DNA of 64,000 nucleotides from Phaeospirillum tilakii (GTDB lineage Bacteria; Pseudomonadota; Alphaproteobacteria; Rhodospirillales; Magnetospirillaceae), in the NCBI RefSeq assembly GCF_042683125.1, contig NZ_JBHUIY010000018.1, positions 14,396 to 78,395 on the forward strand. Reading direction: 5' to 3'. Shown one piece after another: positions 42,161-50,762 of this stretch; position 1 is the first letter of the stretch, and every line of letters starts with the position of its first letter. The position numbers and the translations under genes are program-made. The notes below the pieces were generated by a model that saw only the letters and a program-made list of their open reading frames with translations, made no database searches and was not told the DNA's origin.

Positions 42161-43516
42161 TCAGCCCTCCGCGCCGAGGCGCTCCCGCAGGTAGATCGGG
42201 AAAACATCCCGCCAATTGTATTTGTAGCTCGGGCATCTCGGGCCCTGCTCCGTCAGCACCAGATTGCTGTGCGGACAATGGGCGTAGCACAGCGGAAGAA
42301 ACGGGCAGTCGCGGCAGGAGGGATTGCTTTCGGGCCGCTGGGCCCCCCACTTGGACAGGTCCGGATCGTCGTCGATCCGCGAGAAGTCGCGGATGCTGGT
42401 GCGTCCGCTGCCTCCGGCGCCCAATTCGTGGTCGCACTTGAGGATGGTGCCCCGGTGGTCGATGACGAAGCCGTTGGCGACCGACGCGTAGCATCCCAGA
42501 TAGCCGACCTCGAAAATCAGCGGGGTGAAGGGGGGGAAGCCGTGCGCGCGGGCCAGGTCGATCAAGGCGCGTTCCCGGCGGGCGAAATCCTCCATCGAGA
42601 AGTGGAGGTTCGCCCTGGGCAGGTAGTTCGCGGCCGAATCCGAGGCCTTGTAATTGAAGACCGGGTAGAAATAGAGGCCGGACAGGCAATCCTGCAGCCC
42701 CGCCGCGTCAAGCTGCGCCAGGAGTGTCGGCACCCGATCGATGTTGAGCTGGCTGACGTTGACCCGCGCGAGGATGCGCAGATGTTTGCCGGCGGCGGCG
42801 ATGTTGGCGAGGATGCGATCGAACGAGTCGGCCGGCGGTTGCCCGTCCTGGCTGGCGCGGCGGACCCGGTCATGCTCGTCCCGGCTGCCGTCGAACGTCA
42901 CCTGGACCGAGGTGATGCCGCAGGCGGCCAGTTCCTCCGCCGTCTTCTCGTCGAGCAGATAGAAGTTCGAGACCATGCGGAAGGCGAAGGTCACCCCCAT
43001 CCGGTGACAGATCTCGCGCAGCCGGTTCGCGGCCGCGACGATGAAGGATTTGGACAGCAGCGGTTCGCCGCCGAACCAGGTGATGCCCAGGCTGCCGCCC
43101 TCCGTCAGGCGGGAGGTGATGAAGGCCAGCAGGGATTCGAGGTCGTGCGCGCCCAGCGCGCTGTCGCTGTCCTTGCCCTCGTAGCAGTAATAGCAATTCA
43201 TGTTGCAGCGCAGGCTGGGCGCGATCACCAGCGACACCGCCGCGGTGTCGGCGATGGTGCGGTCGTATTTGGCGATGGCCAGGGCCAGTTCGTCGATCTC
43301 GGCCGGGACCACGAAACCGTTTTCCGCCAGGAAGCCGATCACGGCCGACCATGGGCCGGGATCGCCGGCGTCGCTGCCGGTCCGGCCGACGATCTGCTTG
43401 ATCAACTGAAGCTGCTCGACGGAAAGCAGGACCGACGTCCCGCGATAGGTATTGAAGAGATAGACGCCGTTGCCGTCGGGAATCTCGAGAGTGTAGCGCG
43501 ACAGCCTGATCCCCAT
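42161..43516 (-). CDS. Radical SAM/SPASM peptide maturase
   Basis: The protein has 451 residues from ATG 43516 with AAAGGGGA upstream. A RiPP-recognition-like N-terminal region (1-90) is followed by the radical SAM core with CNMNCYYC (Cys104, 108, 111), TWFGGEPLL and VTFDGS. A C-terminal SPASM domain has at least seven Cys (GCYASVANG, KCDHE, SCRDC, LCYAHC, RCPSY) for auxiliary clusters. Such enzymes form thioether or C-C crosslinks in precursor peptides. The two-Cys precursor lies 131 bp upstream. The bond type formed cannot be read from sequence. Confidence 0.92.
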   Translation of the reverse strand: MGIRLSRYTLEIPDGNGVYLFNTYRGTSVLLSVEQLQLIKQIVGRTGSDAGDPGPWSAVIGFLAENGFVVPAEIDELALAIAKYDRTIADTAAVSLVIAPSLRCNMNCYYCYEGKDSDSALGAHDLESLLAFITSRLTEGGSLGITWFGGEPLLSKSFIVAAANRLREICHRMGVTFAFRMVSNFYLLDEKTAEELAACGITSVQVTFDGSRDEHDRVRRASQDGQPPADSFDRILANIAAAGKHLRILARVNVSQLNIDRVPTLLAQLDAAGLQDCLSGLYFYPVFNYKASDSAANYLPRANLHFSMEDFARRERALIDLARAHGFPPFTPLIFEVGYLGCYASVANGFVIDHRGTILKCDHELGAGGSGRTSIRDFSRIDDDPDLSKWGAQRPESNPSCRDCPFLPLCYAHCPHSNLVLTEQGPRCPSYKYNWRDVFPIYLRERLGAEG

Positions 43517-43647
43517 CTCGTCCCCTTTGCCGCGATGACGCGACCCGCTTGCCCGGTCGATGGGCGGAAGGTCCCGGCGCGACGGGATGCGACGCGCCGG
43601 TCCCCCCCTGAAACCGCCGGCTGGTCTGCTTGCCGGCCCGGCCCCGG

Positions 43648-43818
43648 TCAGTCCGCGATGCAGACGGCGCAGCGGGGCGCGACCTTGCCGCTCTTCGGCG
43701 AGGCGACGTACTTGACCAGATCGGCCAGCAACTGCTCGGGGGTCAGGTGTTCCCCGATCTTGGTGCCCTCGGGGGCGGTGATCTTGATGGACTTTTCGTC
43801 GATCTTTTCGATCTTCAT
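43648..43818 (-). CDS. RiPP precursor peptide (56 aa), two-Cys core
   Basis: The start ATG 43818 has AAGGAG at ideal distance; an upstream ATG at 43842 does not. The peptide has a charged leader (MKIEKIDEKSIKITAPEGTK, then EHLTPEQLLADLVKYV) and ends SGKVAPRCAVCIAD. The last 14 residues, with Cys in RCAVC, are the likely core. Short size, leader/core layout and position as first gene before a SPASM maturase mark it as the substrate. No other short frame in the cluster fits better. The cleavage site and modifications are unknown. No transporter gene is found in the cluster. Confidence 0.75.
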   Translation of the reverse strand: MKIEKIDEKSIKITAPEGTKIGEHLTPEQLLADLVKYVASPKSGKVAPRCAVCIAD

Positions 43819-43860
43819 CTGCAACTCTCCTTGGTTTGGCACGACCCGGTTCGGGTTTGG

Positions 43861-43886
43861 TGGTGTGATGGCTTAAGATCACACCA
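43861..43886. promoter_or_regulatory. Palindromic operator at the RiPP transcription start
   Basis: TGGTGTGAT and ATCACACCA form a perfect 9-bp inverted repeat with an 8-bp spacer, 43 bp before the precursor start codon. It covers the region just downstream of the predicted -10 box, the classical position for a repressor. No regulator gene is adjacent. Confidence 0.7.
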
Positions 43887-43892
43887 CTGATG

Positions 43893-43921
43893 GTTATCAT
43901 CGTGCCGAGAGTTAGAGTCAA
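43893..43921 (-). promoter_or_regulatory. Sigma-70 promoter of the RiPP operon
   Basis: On the minus strand TTGACT (43921-43916) and GATAAC (43898-43893) are separated by exactly 17 bp. Predicted start at about 43886, inside the palindrome at 43861-43886. Confidence 0.7.
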
Positions 43922-44207
43922 TGGTTGTAATTATGAAATCTAACTTCGCAATAGCAGCAATGACTTTGGTATAGGCAACCAAGATTTACCGCCATGAGTT
44001 GCGGCGCCAACTCATTTTTTGTTAAACTCGATAGATTGGATGGACTGTTTGCGGGGAGATGAGGATTGGCCCGCCCGTGCGGATCATGGCAAAGGCCGGC
44101 CGGTAAGCCCGCGCGGCGTTTGAGCGTCACCGTCTTGGCCTGACCTGACCCGACAGGGCAGGTCATGGACCGGGCGGCATAACGGGTCGGGGAGGCGTAG
44201 GGAGGCG

Positions 44208-44260
44208 CACCTTCCCTAAGTCTCTATTTTCATTAAGAAAATTGGGCCTTAGGGAAGGTG
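44208..44260 (-). terminator. Long hairpin at the 3' end of tRNA-Ser(GCT)
   Basis: CACCTTCCCTAAG and CTTAGGGAAGGTG form a perfect 13-bp inverted repeat around a 27-nt loop that itself folds (ATTTTC/GAAAAT). It touches the CCA end of the tRNA, so it may terminate the tRNA transcript or guide its 3' processing. No long T run follows. Confidence 0.5.
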
Positions 44261-44351
44261 GCGGAGGGGGCGGGATTCGAACCCGCGCTAGGGGTTGACC
44301 CCCTAGGACGGTTTAGCAAACCGTTGGTTTCAGCCACTCACCCACCCCTCC
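44259..44351 (-). tRNA. tRNA-Ser(GCT)
   Basis: A 93-nt class II tRNA with acceptor GGAGGGG/CCCCTCC, anticodon stem ACGGT/ACCGT with loop TTGCTAA (anticodon GCT, reads AGC), variable arm CCTAGGGGGTCAACCCCTAG, T-loop TTCGAAT and encoded CCA. Confidence 0.96.
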
Positions 44352-44462
44352 GCGAGGCGACGGCTAAGCCGCCGTGGCTGGAGCGGCTTTTCTATCCGAA
44401 AGGCTGGATGGGGTCAATGCCTCGTTTGCGGAAAACTTTCTTCCCGCCACCGATCCCTTTTC

Positions 44463-44520
44463 GAAAACAAAGGGGGTCCGGGGCCTCGCCCCGGCGGGTT
44501 CACGGGCGGCGCCCGTGTCC
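44463..44520. repeat. Dispersed GC palindrome, family C copy 2
   Basis: AAAACAAAGGGGGTCCGGGGC leads into the stem CCGGGGC-CT-CGCCCCGG and then a CACGGGC/GCCCGTG stem. It corresponds to 7058-7118 and, inverted, 61720-61780. It lies 13 bp past the stop of the HD-GYP gene, consistent with a terminator role. Confidence 0.6.
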
Positions 44521-44532
44521 TTCCCCCCGCCG

Positions 44533-47500
44533 TCACCCTTCTTCCCCCGCCCCCAGCAGCGGAGCGATCTCGACCGAATCGATCTGCTCGATCGGCAGGA
44601 ACCGCTCGGCGTAGCGCAGATGGATGTCGGCGGTCAGCATCAGGTCGAACAGATCGGGATCGATCTCGCCGCGCCGCTTGGCCTCGGCCAGCGCCCGCAC
44701 CGCCTGGGACAGGCGCGGTGGCCGGCCGTCGGGGTCGGCGGTGGCGGTGAGGATCTCGAACCGGTCGGCGATCGCCAGGATCCGCGCCGGCACCGACAGG
44801 GCCGGGCCGGACAGGTGGCGGGGATAGCCGTTGCCGGTCAGGGTTTCGTGGTGGGCGCCGGCCTGTTCCGGCACCCGCGCCAGACTGGGCGGGAAGGGCA
44901 GGCTTTCCAGCAGCGCCACCGTCTGGCCGGCATGTTCGTTGACCTTGGCCCGTTCCTCGGCGGTCAGGGTGCCCCGGCGCACCGACAGGCAATGCAGCTC
45001 GCCGAAATCGTAGAGATGGGGCGGCCGCTCGGTCTCGCTGCCGAAGGCGAGGTCGTCGGCGCGGCGCGGCACCACCTGATGCGGCCGGTCGGCCAGCAGC
45101 GGCTCGGGGGTCGGCAGCGGCGGCGGCGGCACCGCCGCCAGCCGGCGCAGCTCGCGCGGCGACAGCCCGAGCCGGTCGTCGAAATGGCGCATCCAGGTGC
45201 GGGCGGCGATGGCGCGCAGCCGCTCGATCCGTTCGGCGGTCATCTCGGTGGTGCCGAGGTTGCAGGCGGCGACGAAGGCGAAATCCTCGCGCAGCCGGGT
45301 GGTTTCGGCGGCGAAGGCGGCCTCGGCCTCGGCCGGCGGGGTGCCGGCGGCCTCGGCCTCCAGCCGGGCGATGCGGGCATCGCGCCACAGCAGCTCGAAC
45401 CGGGTGCGGATCTCGTGGATGCGGTTGTGCACCGTCTCCAGCCGGGTCGCCTTGTCGAGCAGGAAGTCCGGGGTGGTGATCTTGCCGCAATCATGCAGCC
45501 AGGCGCCGATGCGGACCTCGCGCCATTGCTCGGCGGTCAGGGTGAAGGCGGCCAGCGGGCCGTGTTCGGTCCGCGCCGCCGCCTCGGTCAGCATCATCGC
45601 CAGTTCCGGCACCCGGGTGCAGTGCTCGCCGCCGCCGCGATCGTCGAGCGCCCGGGCCAGGGTGCGGGCCATCGCCTCGATCAGGCGGTCCTGTGCCTCC
45701 AGCCGCTGGTGGTTGTTGAGGGCGGTGGCCGCCTGGGCCGCCAGCGCCTCGACCACCCGCTGCACCTCGGTGCCGAAGCCGACCACCCCGCTCTCGTCGC
45801 GGGCGTTGATCAGTTGCAGCGCGCCGATCGCCTCGCCGTCGCGGGTCACCAGCGGCACCGTCAGCAGCGAGCGCGAGCGGTAGCCGGTGCGCTGGTCGAA
45901 GGCGCGGGTGGCCGACAGGTCGAAGCGGCGGTCGGCCGCGGCGTCGTCGATCGCCACGGTGCGGCGGGTCAGCACGGCGTGGCTGACCAGATTGCCGTGG
46001 TTGGGGCGCCCGTCCGACAGCGCCAGCGGCACCGGGGCCAGGGTCGGGGTCGGCTCGCCCGGGCCGCCGACCTCGATCCCCAGGCTGTCGTTGCGCATGA
46101 TCTCGAACCGCAGCAGCTCGCCGTCGCGGCGATAGACCGTGCCGCCGTCGGCGCCGGCCAGTTCCTTGGCCCCGGCCAGCACCATCTCCAGCAGCCGGGC
46201 CGGGTCGCGTTCCGCCGCCAGCGCCAGCGCCAGTTCGACCAGCCGTTCCAGCCGGGTCCGGGTGGCGGCCAGGGCGCGGTCGCGGTGGGCCAGGGTGGTG
46301 GTCATCAGGGCAAAGGCGCGGGACAGGTCGGCCACCTCGCGGATCGCCGAATCCGGGGCGACCGGGGCGGAGAAATCCTGTCCCTCGATCCGCCGCGCCT
46401 GATCGGCCAGCGCGGTGACGGTGCGGGCGATCCGCCCCGCCGCCAGCAGCGACAGCGGCACCATCACCGCCAGCATCAGCCCGGCGACGATCAGCACCCG
46501 CCGCTGCATCTCGCTGATCGGGGCGGTGAAGTCGCTGAACGGGGCGATCACCCCGAGCGACAGCATCTTGCCGTTGCGGTCGGACCAGTCGGTCATGCTG
46601 GCCAGCATCTCGGTGCCGCCGGCTTCGAGCCGCACCACCTGGGCATCGGCCGCCAGCGGCGCCAGCGCCGCCAGCAGCGGCTGGTCGAGTCCGGCCAGCG
46701 GCGCCAGCGGCGCCATCCCGCCCCCGGCCGGGGTCAGCGTCGGGCTGAGCGCCACCACCCGCCGCTGTCGGTCGAGCAGCACCATCCCGCCATGGGCCGA
46801 GATGCTCTGTTCCGCCACGAACGCCGCCACCCGCCGCAGGGTGACGTGGATGCCGAACACCACCCCGGGATGCGGCCCGGCCGCGCTGGCGGTGATCCCG
46901 GGTTCGGGCAGGGTCGAGAACAGGTAGGGATCGGTCAGGTTCGGCCCGCCGCCGGATGCCGCCTGCTGGTACCAGGGCCGCTCGCGCGGGTCCATCCCGG
47001 CCGGGGCGTGGCGCTCGCTGCCGGCCAGCACCGCGCCGGCGCGGTCGATGAAGGTCCACACCTCGCGCCGCGCCTCGCCCGACGGGGCCAGGATCGCCCG
47101 CAGCATGGTCCAGGTCTCGGGCGGGGCGTGGTAGGGGCCGAGCAGGCGCGGATCGCCCCGCGCCGCGATCGCCTGGAGCAGGCTGCCGTCGGCAAAGCCG
47201 ATCACCGCCGAATAATAGGCTTCGTTCTGGGCCAGCGCCCGCAGCAGCACCGGCATCGCCGGGTGGTCGAGCGGCGGGCCGGTCACCGGGTCGGCGATCA
47301 CCGGCAGCGCCGCGGTCAGTCCGACCAGATCGAGCAGGTCCTGGACCTGATCGCCGACCCGTTCCTCCAGCCGGGCGGTGACCTCGGCGAACAGCCGTTC
47401 CGCCTCCAGCCGGGCGGCGTCGCTGCCGGCGAGGAAGATGCTGGCCGCGATCGCCGCGGTCAGACCGCTGACCACCACCGCGATCGCCAGCACGATGCTG

Positions 47501-47538
47501 ATCTGCAATCCCAGCCTCGGCCCGCTGCGCATCGCCAT
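44533..47538 (-). CDS. Membrane HD-GYP c-di-GMP phosphodiesterase with Cache, HAMP and GAF domains
   Basis: The protein has 1001 residues. Helices at about 10-32 and 345-367 flank a large double-Cache-like periplasmic domain. HAMP follows, then a GAF domain (about 430-590, RLVELALALAAERDPARLLEMVL onward). The C-terminal HD-GYP domain has HD in WLHDCGK (His682, Asp683), HHE and the defining NGYP (Gly904-Pro906, HHETLTGNGYP). It would hydrolyse c-di-GMP to GMP or pGpG. An insert of roughly 120 residues between the HD and GYP halves is longer than usual. It is a single-gene unit followed by a family C palindrome. Confidence 0.92.
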   Translation of the reverse strand: MAMRSGPRLGLQISIVLAIAVVVSGLTAAIAASIFLAGSDAARLEAERLFAEVTARLEERVGDQVQDLLDLVGLTAALPVIADPVTGPPLDHPAMPVLLRALAQNEAYYSAVIGFADGSLLQAIAARGDPRLLGPYHAPPETWTMLRAILAPSGEARREVWTFIDRAGAVLAGSERHAPAGMDPRERPWYQQAASGGGPNLTDPYLFSTLPEPGITASAAGPHPGVVFGIHVTLRRVAAFVAEQSISAHGGMVLLDRQRRVVALSPTLTPAGGGMAPLAPLAGLDQPLLAALAPLAADAQVVRLEAGGTEMLASMTDWSDRNGKMLSLGVIAPFSDFTAPISEMQRRVLIVAGLMLAVMVPLSLLAAGRIARTVTALADQARRIEGQDFSAPVAPDSAIREVADLSRAFALMTTTLAHRDRALAATRTRLERLVELALALAAERDPARLLEMVLAGAKELAGADGGTVYRRDGELLRFEIMRNDSLGIEVGGPGEPTPTLAPVPLALSDGRPNHGNLVSHAVLTRRTVAIDDAAADRRFDLSATRAFDQRTGYRSRSLLTVPLVTRDGEAIGALQLINARDESGVVGFGTEVQRVVEALAAQAATALNNHQRLEAQDRLIEAMARTLARALDDRGGGEHCTRVPELAMMLTEAAARTEHGPLAAFTLTAEQWREVRIGAWLHDCGKITTPDFLLDKATRLETVHNRIHEIRTRFELLWRDARIARLEAEAAGTPPAEAEAAFAAETTRLREDFAFVAACNLGTTEMTAERIERLRAIAARTWMRHFDDRLGLSPRELRRLAAVPPPPLPTPEPLLADRPHQVVPRRADDLAFGSETERPPHLYDFGELHCLSVRRGTLTAEERAKVNEHAGQTVALLESLPFPPSLARVPEQAGAHHETLTGNGYPRHLSGPALSVPARILAIADRFEILTATADPDGRPPRLSQAVRALAEAKRRGEIDPDLFDLMLTADIHLRYAERFLPIEQIDSVEIAPLLGAGEEG

Positions 47539-47724
47539 CCTCGCTCACCCCGGTTGCGGCACCGCCGGCGTGCCGCGCCAGGAGGGGCCGAACCTGTTCC
47601 TTCGCATGAACCGGCTCTACGCCCTTAGTCTATGTCTTCGGCGCGGATTCGGCCAGAGGCAGGATCGGACAGCAGCGCGGCGGCGGTGAAACCGCAGGGC
47701 GATGGTCCCGGCCGTCCGGCCGGG

Positions 47725-49140
47725 TCAGGACAGGCGCAGGCCGATGCGGAACCCGCCCCAGTGCCGCCCGCGCACCACGATCGGCGCCGACAGGTCCTTC
47801 ATCATCACGAAGGTGCCGCCGCCCATCTCGCGCCGGTAGGTCTGGAGCAGGAAGGGCTGGGTGTTGCGGCCACAGCGCAGCCCGGTGCGGTCGGCGAAGA
47901 TCCGGCGGTTGCGGCAATTCGCGTTGTTCCACACCGGGTCGGCCCCCTGCGGCTTCGACACCCGCAGATTATGGGTCGGGATGTAGCCGTTGCGGTCGGT
48001 GGCGATGCCGAACACGAGGCGGGGATCGGCCTCCAGCATCGGTTCCTGGATCGGCGGCAGCACTTCGTCGGCGAAGGCGAGGTAGCGGGTGGTGACCTGT
48101 TGCGGGTTGGTGCCGGCGATCGGGCGGTAATCCTCGTCGAACAGGTCGTCGAACCCGACCCGGCCGGCGACGATGCCGGCCTCGAACGCGGCGGCGACGG
48201 CGGCGGCGCCGCGCTGGGCCAGCTCGATGAACGGGCTGTCGTCGGTGCGGTAGCCGGCGGCGGCGATGTAGCCCATCAGTTCCTCGGAATTGCCGAGCAG
48301 CGAGGCGATGCGCTGGTCGGCCCGTTCCAGGCTGTCGCTGGTCAGCGCGATGCCCTCGAAGAAGCGGTCGATCTCCTCGATCACCCCCTGGCATTGCGAC
48401 AGCGAATGGGTGGCGGAATGGGCGATGTCGCCGACCTTGCCGTCGACGGTGCCGATCGCCTCGCCGAACATCGCCACCGCGCGGTTGATCACCCCGACCC
48501 CGGACCCGACCGAATCCGCCATCTTGAGGGTGGTGTTGGAGCTTTCGATCAGCTTGGTGACCGAGCCGGACAGGCGCTGGACGGTGTCGTCGATCCCGCC
48601 GGTGACCTCGGCGGTCTGGCGGGCGAGATGCTTGACCTCGCCGGCCACCACCGCGAAGCCCCGGCCGGCCTCGCCGGCCCGCGCCGCCTCGATGGTGGCG
48701 TTGAGCGACAACAGGTTGGTCTGGCGGGCGATCTTCTGGATGTTGCGCGACATCGCCCCGACGCTGCCGAGCGCGTCCTCCAGCCCCTCGAGCCGCTGTT
48801 CGATCCCCTGGACCGAGCCGACCAGATTGCGCACCCCGGACAGGGCATGGTCGATCGCCTGGAGCGACTCGCCCGATTGCTGGCCGGCCTGCTCGGTGAC
48901 GGCGCGGGCCTCGCGCCCGGCGGCCTCGATCGCGCCGATGGTCTCGACCATCGAATGGGCGATCGATTTCAGATGGGCGAACAGGTCCTTCTGCTGGGTG
49001 ACGAACCGGGTCAGATCATCCATCGTCCCGGCGATGTCGGCCACCTCGATGCTGAGGGAATCAATCTTGCGCAGAATCGCGGTGGCGAAGGAATCCACCG
49101 AAACTGGCGGCGGCGGGGTGTTCCGCTCCGGCTCGGTCAT
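47725..49140 (-). CDS. Cytoplasmic chemoreceptor with C-terminal sensor domain
   Basis: The protein has 471 residues and no membrane helix. The MCP signalling hairpin comes first (IARQTNLLSLNATIEAARAGEAGRGFAVVAGEVKHLARQT, about 135-175). The C-terminal 200 residues form a sensor-like domain with PWNNANCRNRRIF-type, DRTGLRCGRNTQPFLLQTYRREMGGG and GRHWGGFRIG segments, a Cache/PAS-like arrangement known from soluble alphaproteobacterial MCPs. Putting the sensor after the signaller reverses the common order. The ligand is unknown. It is the third MCP in the window and has no adjacent che genes. Confidence 0.88.
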   Translation of the reverse strand: MTEPERNTPPPPVSVDSFATAILRKIDSLSIEVADIAGTMDDLTRFVTQQKDLFAHLKSIAHSMVETIGAIEAAGREARAVTEQAGQQSGESLQAIDHALSGVRNLVGSVQGIEQRLEGLEDALGSVGAMSRNIQKIARQTNLLSLNATIEAARAGEAGRGFAVVAGEVKHLARQTAEVTGGIDDTVQRLSGSVTKLIESSNTTLKMADSVGSGVGVINRAVAMFGEAIGTVDGKVGDIAHSATHSLSQCQGVIEEIDRFFEGIALTSDSLERADQRIASLLGNSEELMGYIAAAGYRTDDSPFIELAQRGAAAVAAAFEAGIVAGRVGFDDLFDEDYRPIAGTNPQQVTTRYLAFADEVLPPIQEPMLEADPRLVFGIATDRNGYIPTHNLRVSKPQGADPVWNNANCRNRRIFADRTGLRCGRNTQPFLLQTYRREMGGGTFVMMKDLSAPIVVRGRHWGGFRIGLRLS

Positions 49141-49250
49141 GACATTGTCCTCCCTGAACAGGCTGGATCGGGCCGGCGGATTCTGGCGTCCGTCTGGTCC
49201 GTGACAATTTTCGGTTGACGACTTAACCCCATCCGGCCGTCACCGGTCAA

Positions 49251-49460
49251 TCAATCCTCGCGGGTGGGCGGCGGTTGGGGCTCGCTTTGCGCCGTGCCGG
49301 GGGGAGCCGGGGGCTCGGCCGGCCGGGGCCGGTTCTTCGCTGGATTGGAAAATCGGAACCGTCCGGCCAGAATGCAACCCGGCATGCCGGGATCGCAGGG
49401 GCGTCCGCCCATCCGGTCGCATTTTTCGTCGATTTGGTGGACGCAGCCCCAGCCGCTCAT
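49251..49460 (-). CDS. Small Cys-containing protein (69 aa)
   Basis: The ATG at 49460 overlaps the stop of the upstream gene (ATGA). The first 40 residues, MSGWGCVHQIDEKCDRMGG and RPCDPGMPGCILAGRFRFS, contain four regularly spaced Cys (6, 14, 22, 29), suggesting a metal site or disulfides. The last 28 residues are a Pro-rich tail. The Cys-rich first part has the look of a conserved small family in this bacterial group, but I cannot name it. Translational coupling to the 291-aa hypothetical protein suggests a shared task. Confidence 0.7.
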   Translation of the reverse strand: MSGWGCVHQIDEKCDRMGGRPCDPGMPGCILAGRFRFSNPAKNRPRPAEPPAPPGTAQSEPQPPPTRED

Positions 49461-50332
49461 GCCGGCCCGTCCGCCCCCGGGCGCGGGGTGTCGGTGGTGG
49501 CGATCAGCCGGTCGAGATCGCCGGTGGCGTGGCGGGCGGCCTGGGCCAGGGCCGGGTCGGCCAGGGTGGCGCCGAGATGGTCGAGCAGGGCGCGCGACCG
49601 GACCAGCCCGGGGCGCAGCGCGGCGCGCTCGGGCGGATCGACCGCCTCCAGCCGGCGGCGGGCGCGGATCGGCATCCGCCGGATCAGGGCAAGGCGGCGG
49701 TCGCCCAGGCCGGCGAGGGTCATCACCTCGGCCAGCACCGCGATCTCGTCGCCGGGATCGAGCGTCTCGTACAGATATTCGATCAGCTCGATCTCGCCGT
49801 AATCGAGCGGCAGCAGCACCGAGCCGGGGGCGTCGCTCTGGCGGGCCAGCGCGCACAGGGTGGCGAGGCGGTGGACCAGCGCCGGGCGGAAGGTCACCGG
49901 GTCGAGCAGCCGCCAGGCCTTGAGACAGGCCATCGGCAGCCGCTCCGGCCGGGCGAAATGGTGGGCGAGGTTGAGCGCCACCGCCAGCGCGGCGCGGCTG
50001 GTCTCGCCGCCCGGGCCGGGCCAGCAATTGGCCAGCAGGTCCTGGGCGATGAAATCGTCCTCGGGCCGCGCCAGCAGCGCCGCCAGCAGGTCGAGCCGCT
50101 CCGGCATCTCCAGGCTGCCGAGCCCGGCCGGCGCGGCGTGACCGAGCAGGGCATCGACCGGGCCGGGCGGCAGGTCGGTCGGGGCAGGGGAGGGGGCCGG
50201 CGGCGGCGCGGCCGGCGCGCCTTCGGCCGGCAGGGTCGCCAGCGCGTTCCCCAGCAACGCCGCGAACGCCTCGGGCGCGCGGACCGGGGCGGTTGCCAGC
50301 GGATCGTCGGCGGGGTCGATCGGGTCGGTCAT
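49457..50332 (-). CDS. Hypothetical protein (291 aa)
   Basis: It starts at ATG 50332; the frame upstream has no support. A Pro/Ala-rich linker (residues 30-65) is followed by a fully helical domain (MPERLDLLAALLARPEDDFIAQDLLANCWPG onward) without recognised motifs or membrane helices. The pattern of short amphipathic helices is like a repeat or scaffold protein. It is coupled to the 69-aa Cys protein downstream by a 4-bp overlap. The function is unknown. Confidence 0.65.
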   Translation of the reverse strand: MTDPIDPADDPLATAPVRAPEAFAALLGNALATLPAEGAPAAPPPAPSPAPTDLPPGPVDALLGHAAPAGLGSLEMPERLDLLAALLARPEDDFIAQDLLANCWPGPGGETSRAALAVALNLAHHFARPERLPMACLKAWRLLDPVTFRPALVHRLATLCALARQSDAPGSVLLPLDYGEIELIEYLYETLDPGDEIAVLAEVMTLAGLGDRRLALIRRMPIRARRRLEAVDPPERAALRPGLVRSRALLDHLGATLADPALAQAARHATGDLDRLIATTDTPRPGADGPA

Positions 50333-50508
50333 CGGGGGATGATAGCGTGGAACGCCGCCGGCTGTCACGGCTCCGTCCCGTGGGCGGAGCCCGCGAAGAA
50401 AACCGGGGGGCGCTGTCGCGGTTTCGCCGCAATCATGCCGCAGAGAAACCATCCGGCGGCGCGACACTGCCGACCATCGCAACGTTAGTTCCCCGAAGGG
50501 GACCGATC

Positions 50509-50682
50509 ATGGTCAGAACCGTCCTGCTGCTGTGCGCCGCCACCCTGCTTTCCGGCTGCATCCTGCCCCCGCCGCCGCCGCCCCGTTACCATGGTCCGTT
50601 CTACGCCCCGCCGCCGCGCGCCTATTACTATGGTCCGCCGGCCTATTACCGCCCGCCGCCGCCGCCCCGTCCGGGCTGGTGA
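50509..50682 (+). CDS. Small Pro/Tyr-rich lipoprotein (57 aa)
   Basis: ATG 50509 has AAGGGGA upstream. The signal peptide ends in TLLSGC (lipobox, Cys at about 18). The mature peptide is almost only Pro, Tyr, Arg and Gly (PPPPPPRYHGPFYAPPPRAYYYGPP...), so it is probably extended and surface- or peptidoglycan-facing. It lies 80 bp before the thioesterase gene. No function is known. Confidence 0.75.
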   Translation: MVRTVLLLCAATLLSGCILPPPPPPRYHGPFYAPPPRAYYYGPPAYYRPPPPPRPGW

Positions 50683-50762
50683 GCCATGCCGGTTTGCGAC
50701 TCCAAAGCCGGGCGCGGGGGCGTTATCGTCCGCCCCTCGCGCCATCAACCGGGCCGGAGCCG

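Larger units (their letters stand above)
43819..44207. other. AT-rich regulatory stretch upstream of the RiPP operon
   Basis: About 390 bp, distinctly AT-rich between 43855 and 44050. It carries the RiPP promoter and operator (listed separately). A frame at 43918-44166 on the minus strand lacks coding character. Nothing else is recognised. Confidence 0.5.

Noticed and set aside
43918..44166. 82-aa minus-strand frame upstream of the RiPP precursor
   Set aside because: It overlaps the promoter, has no ribosome site and no pattern; treated as non-coding.
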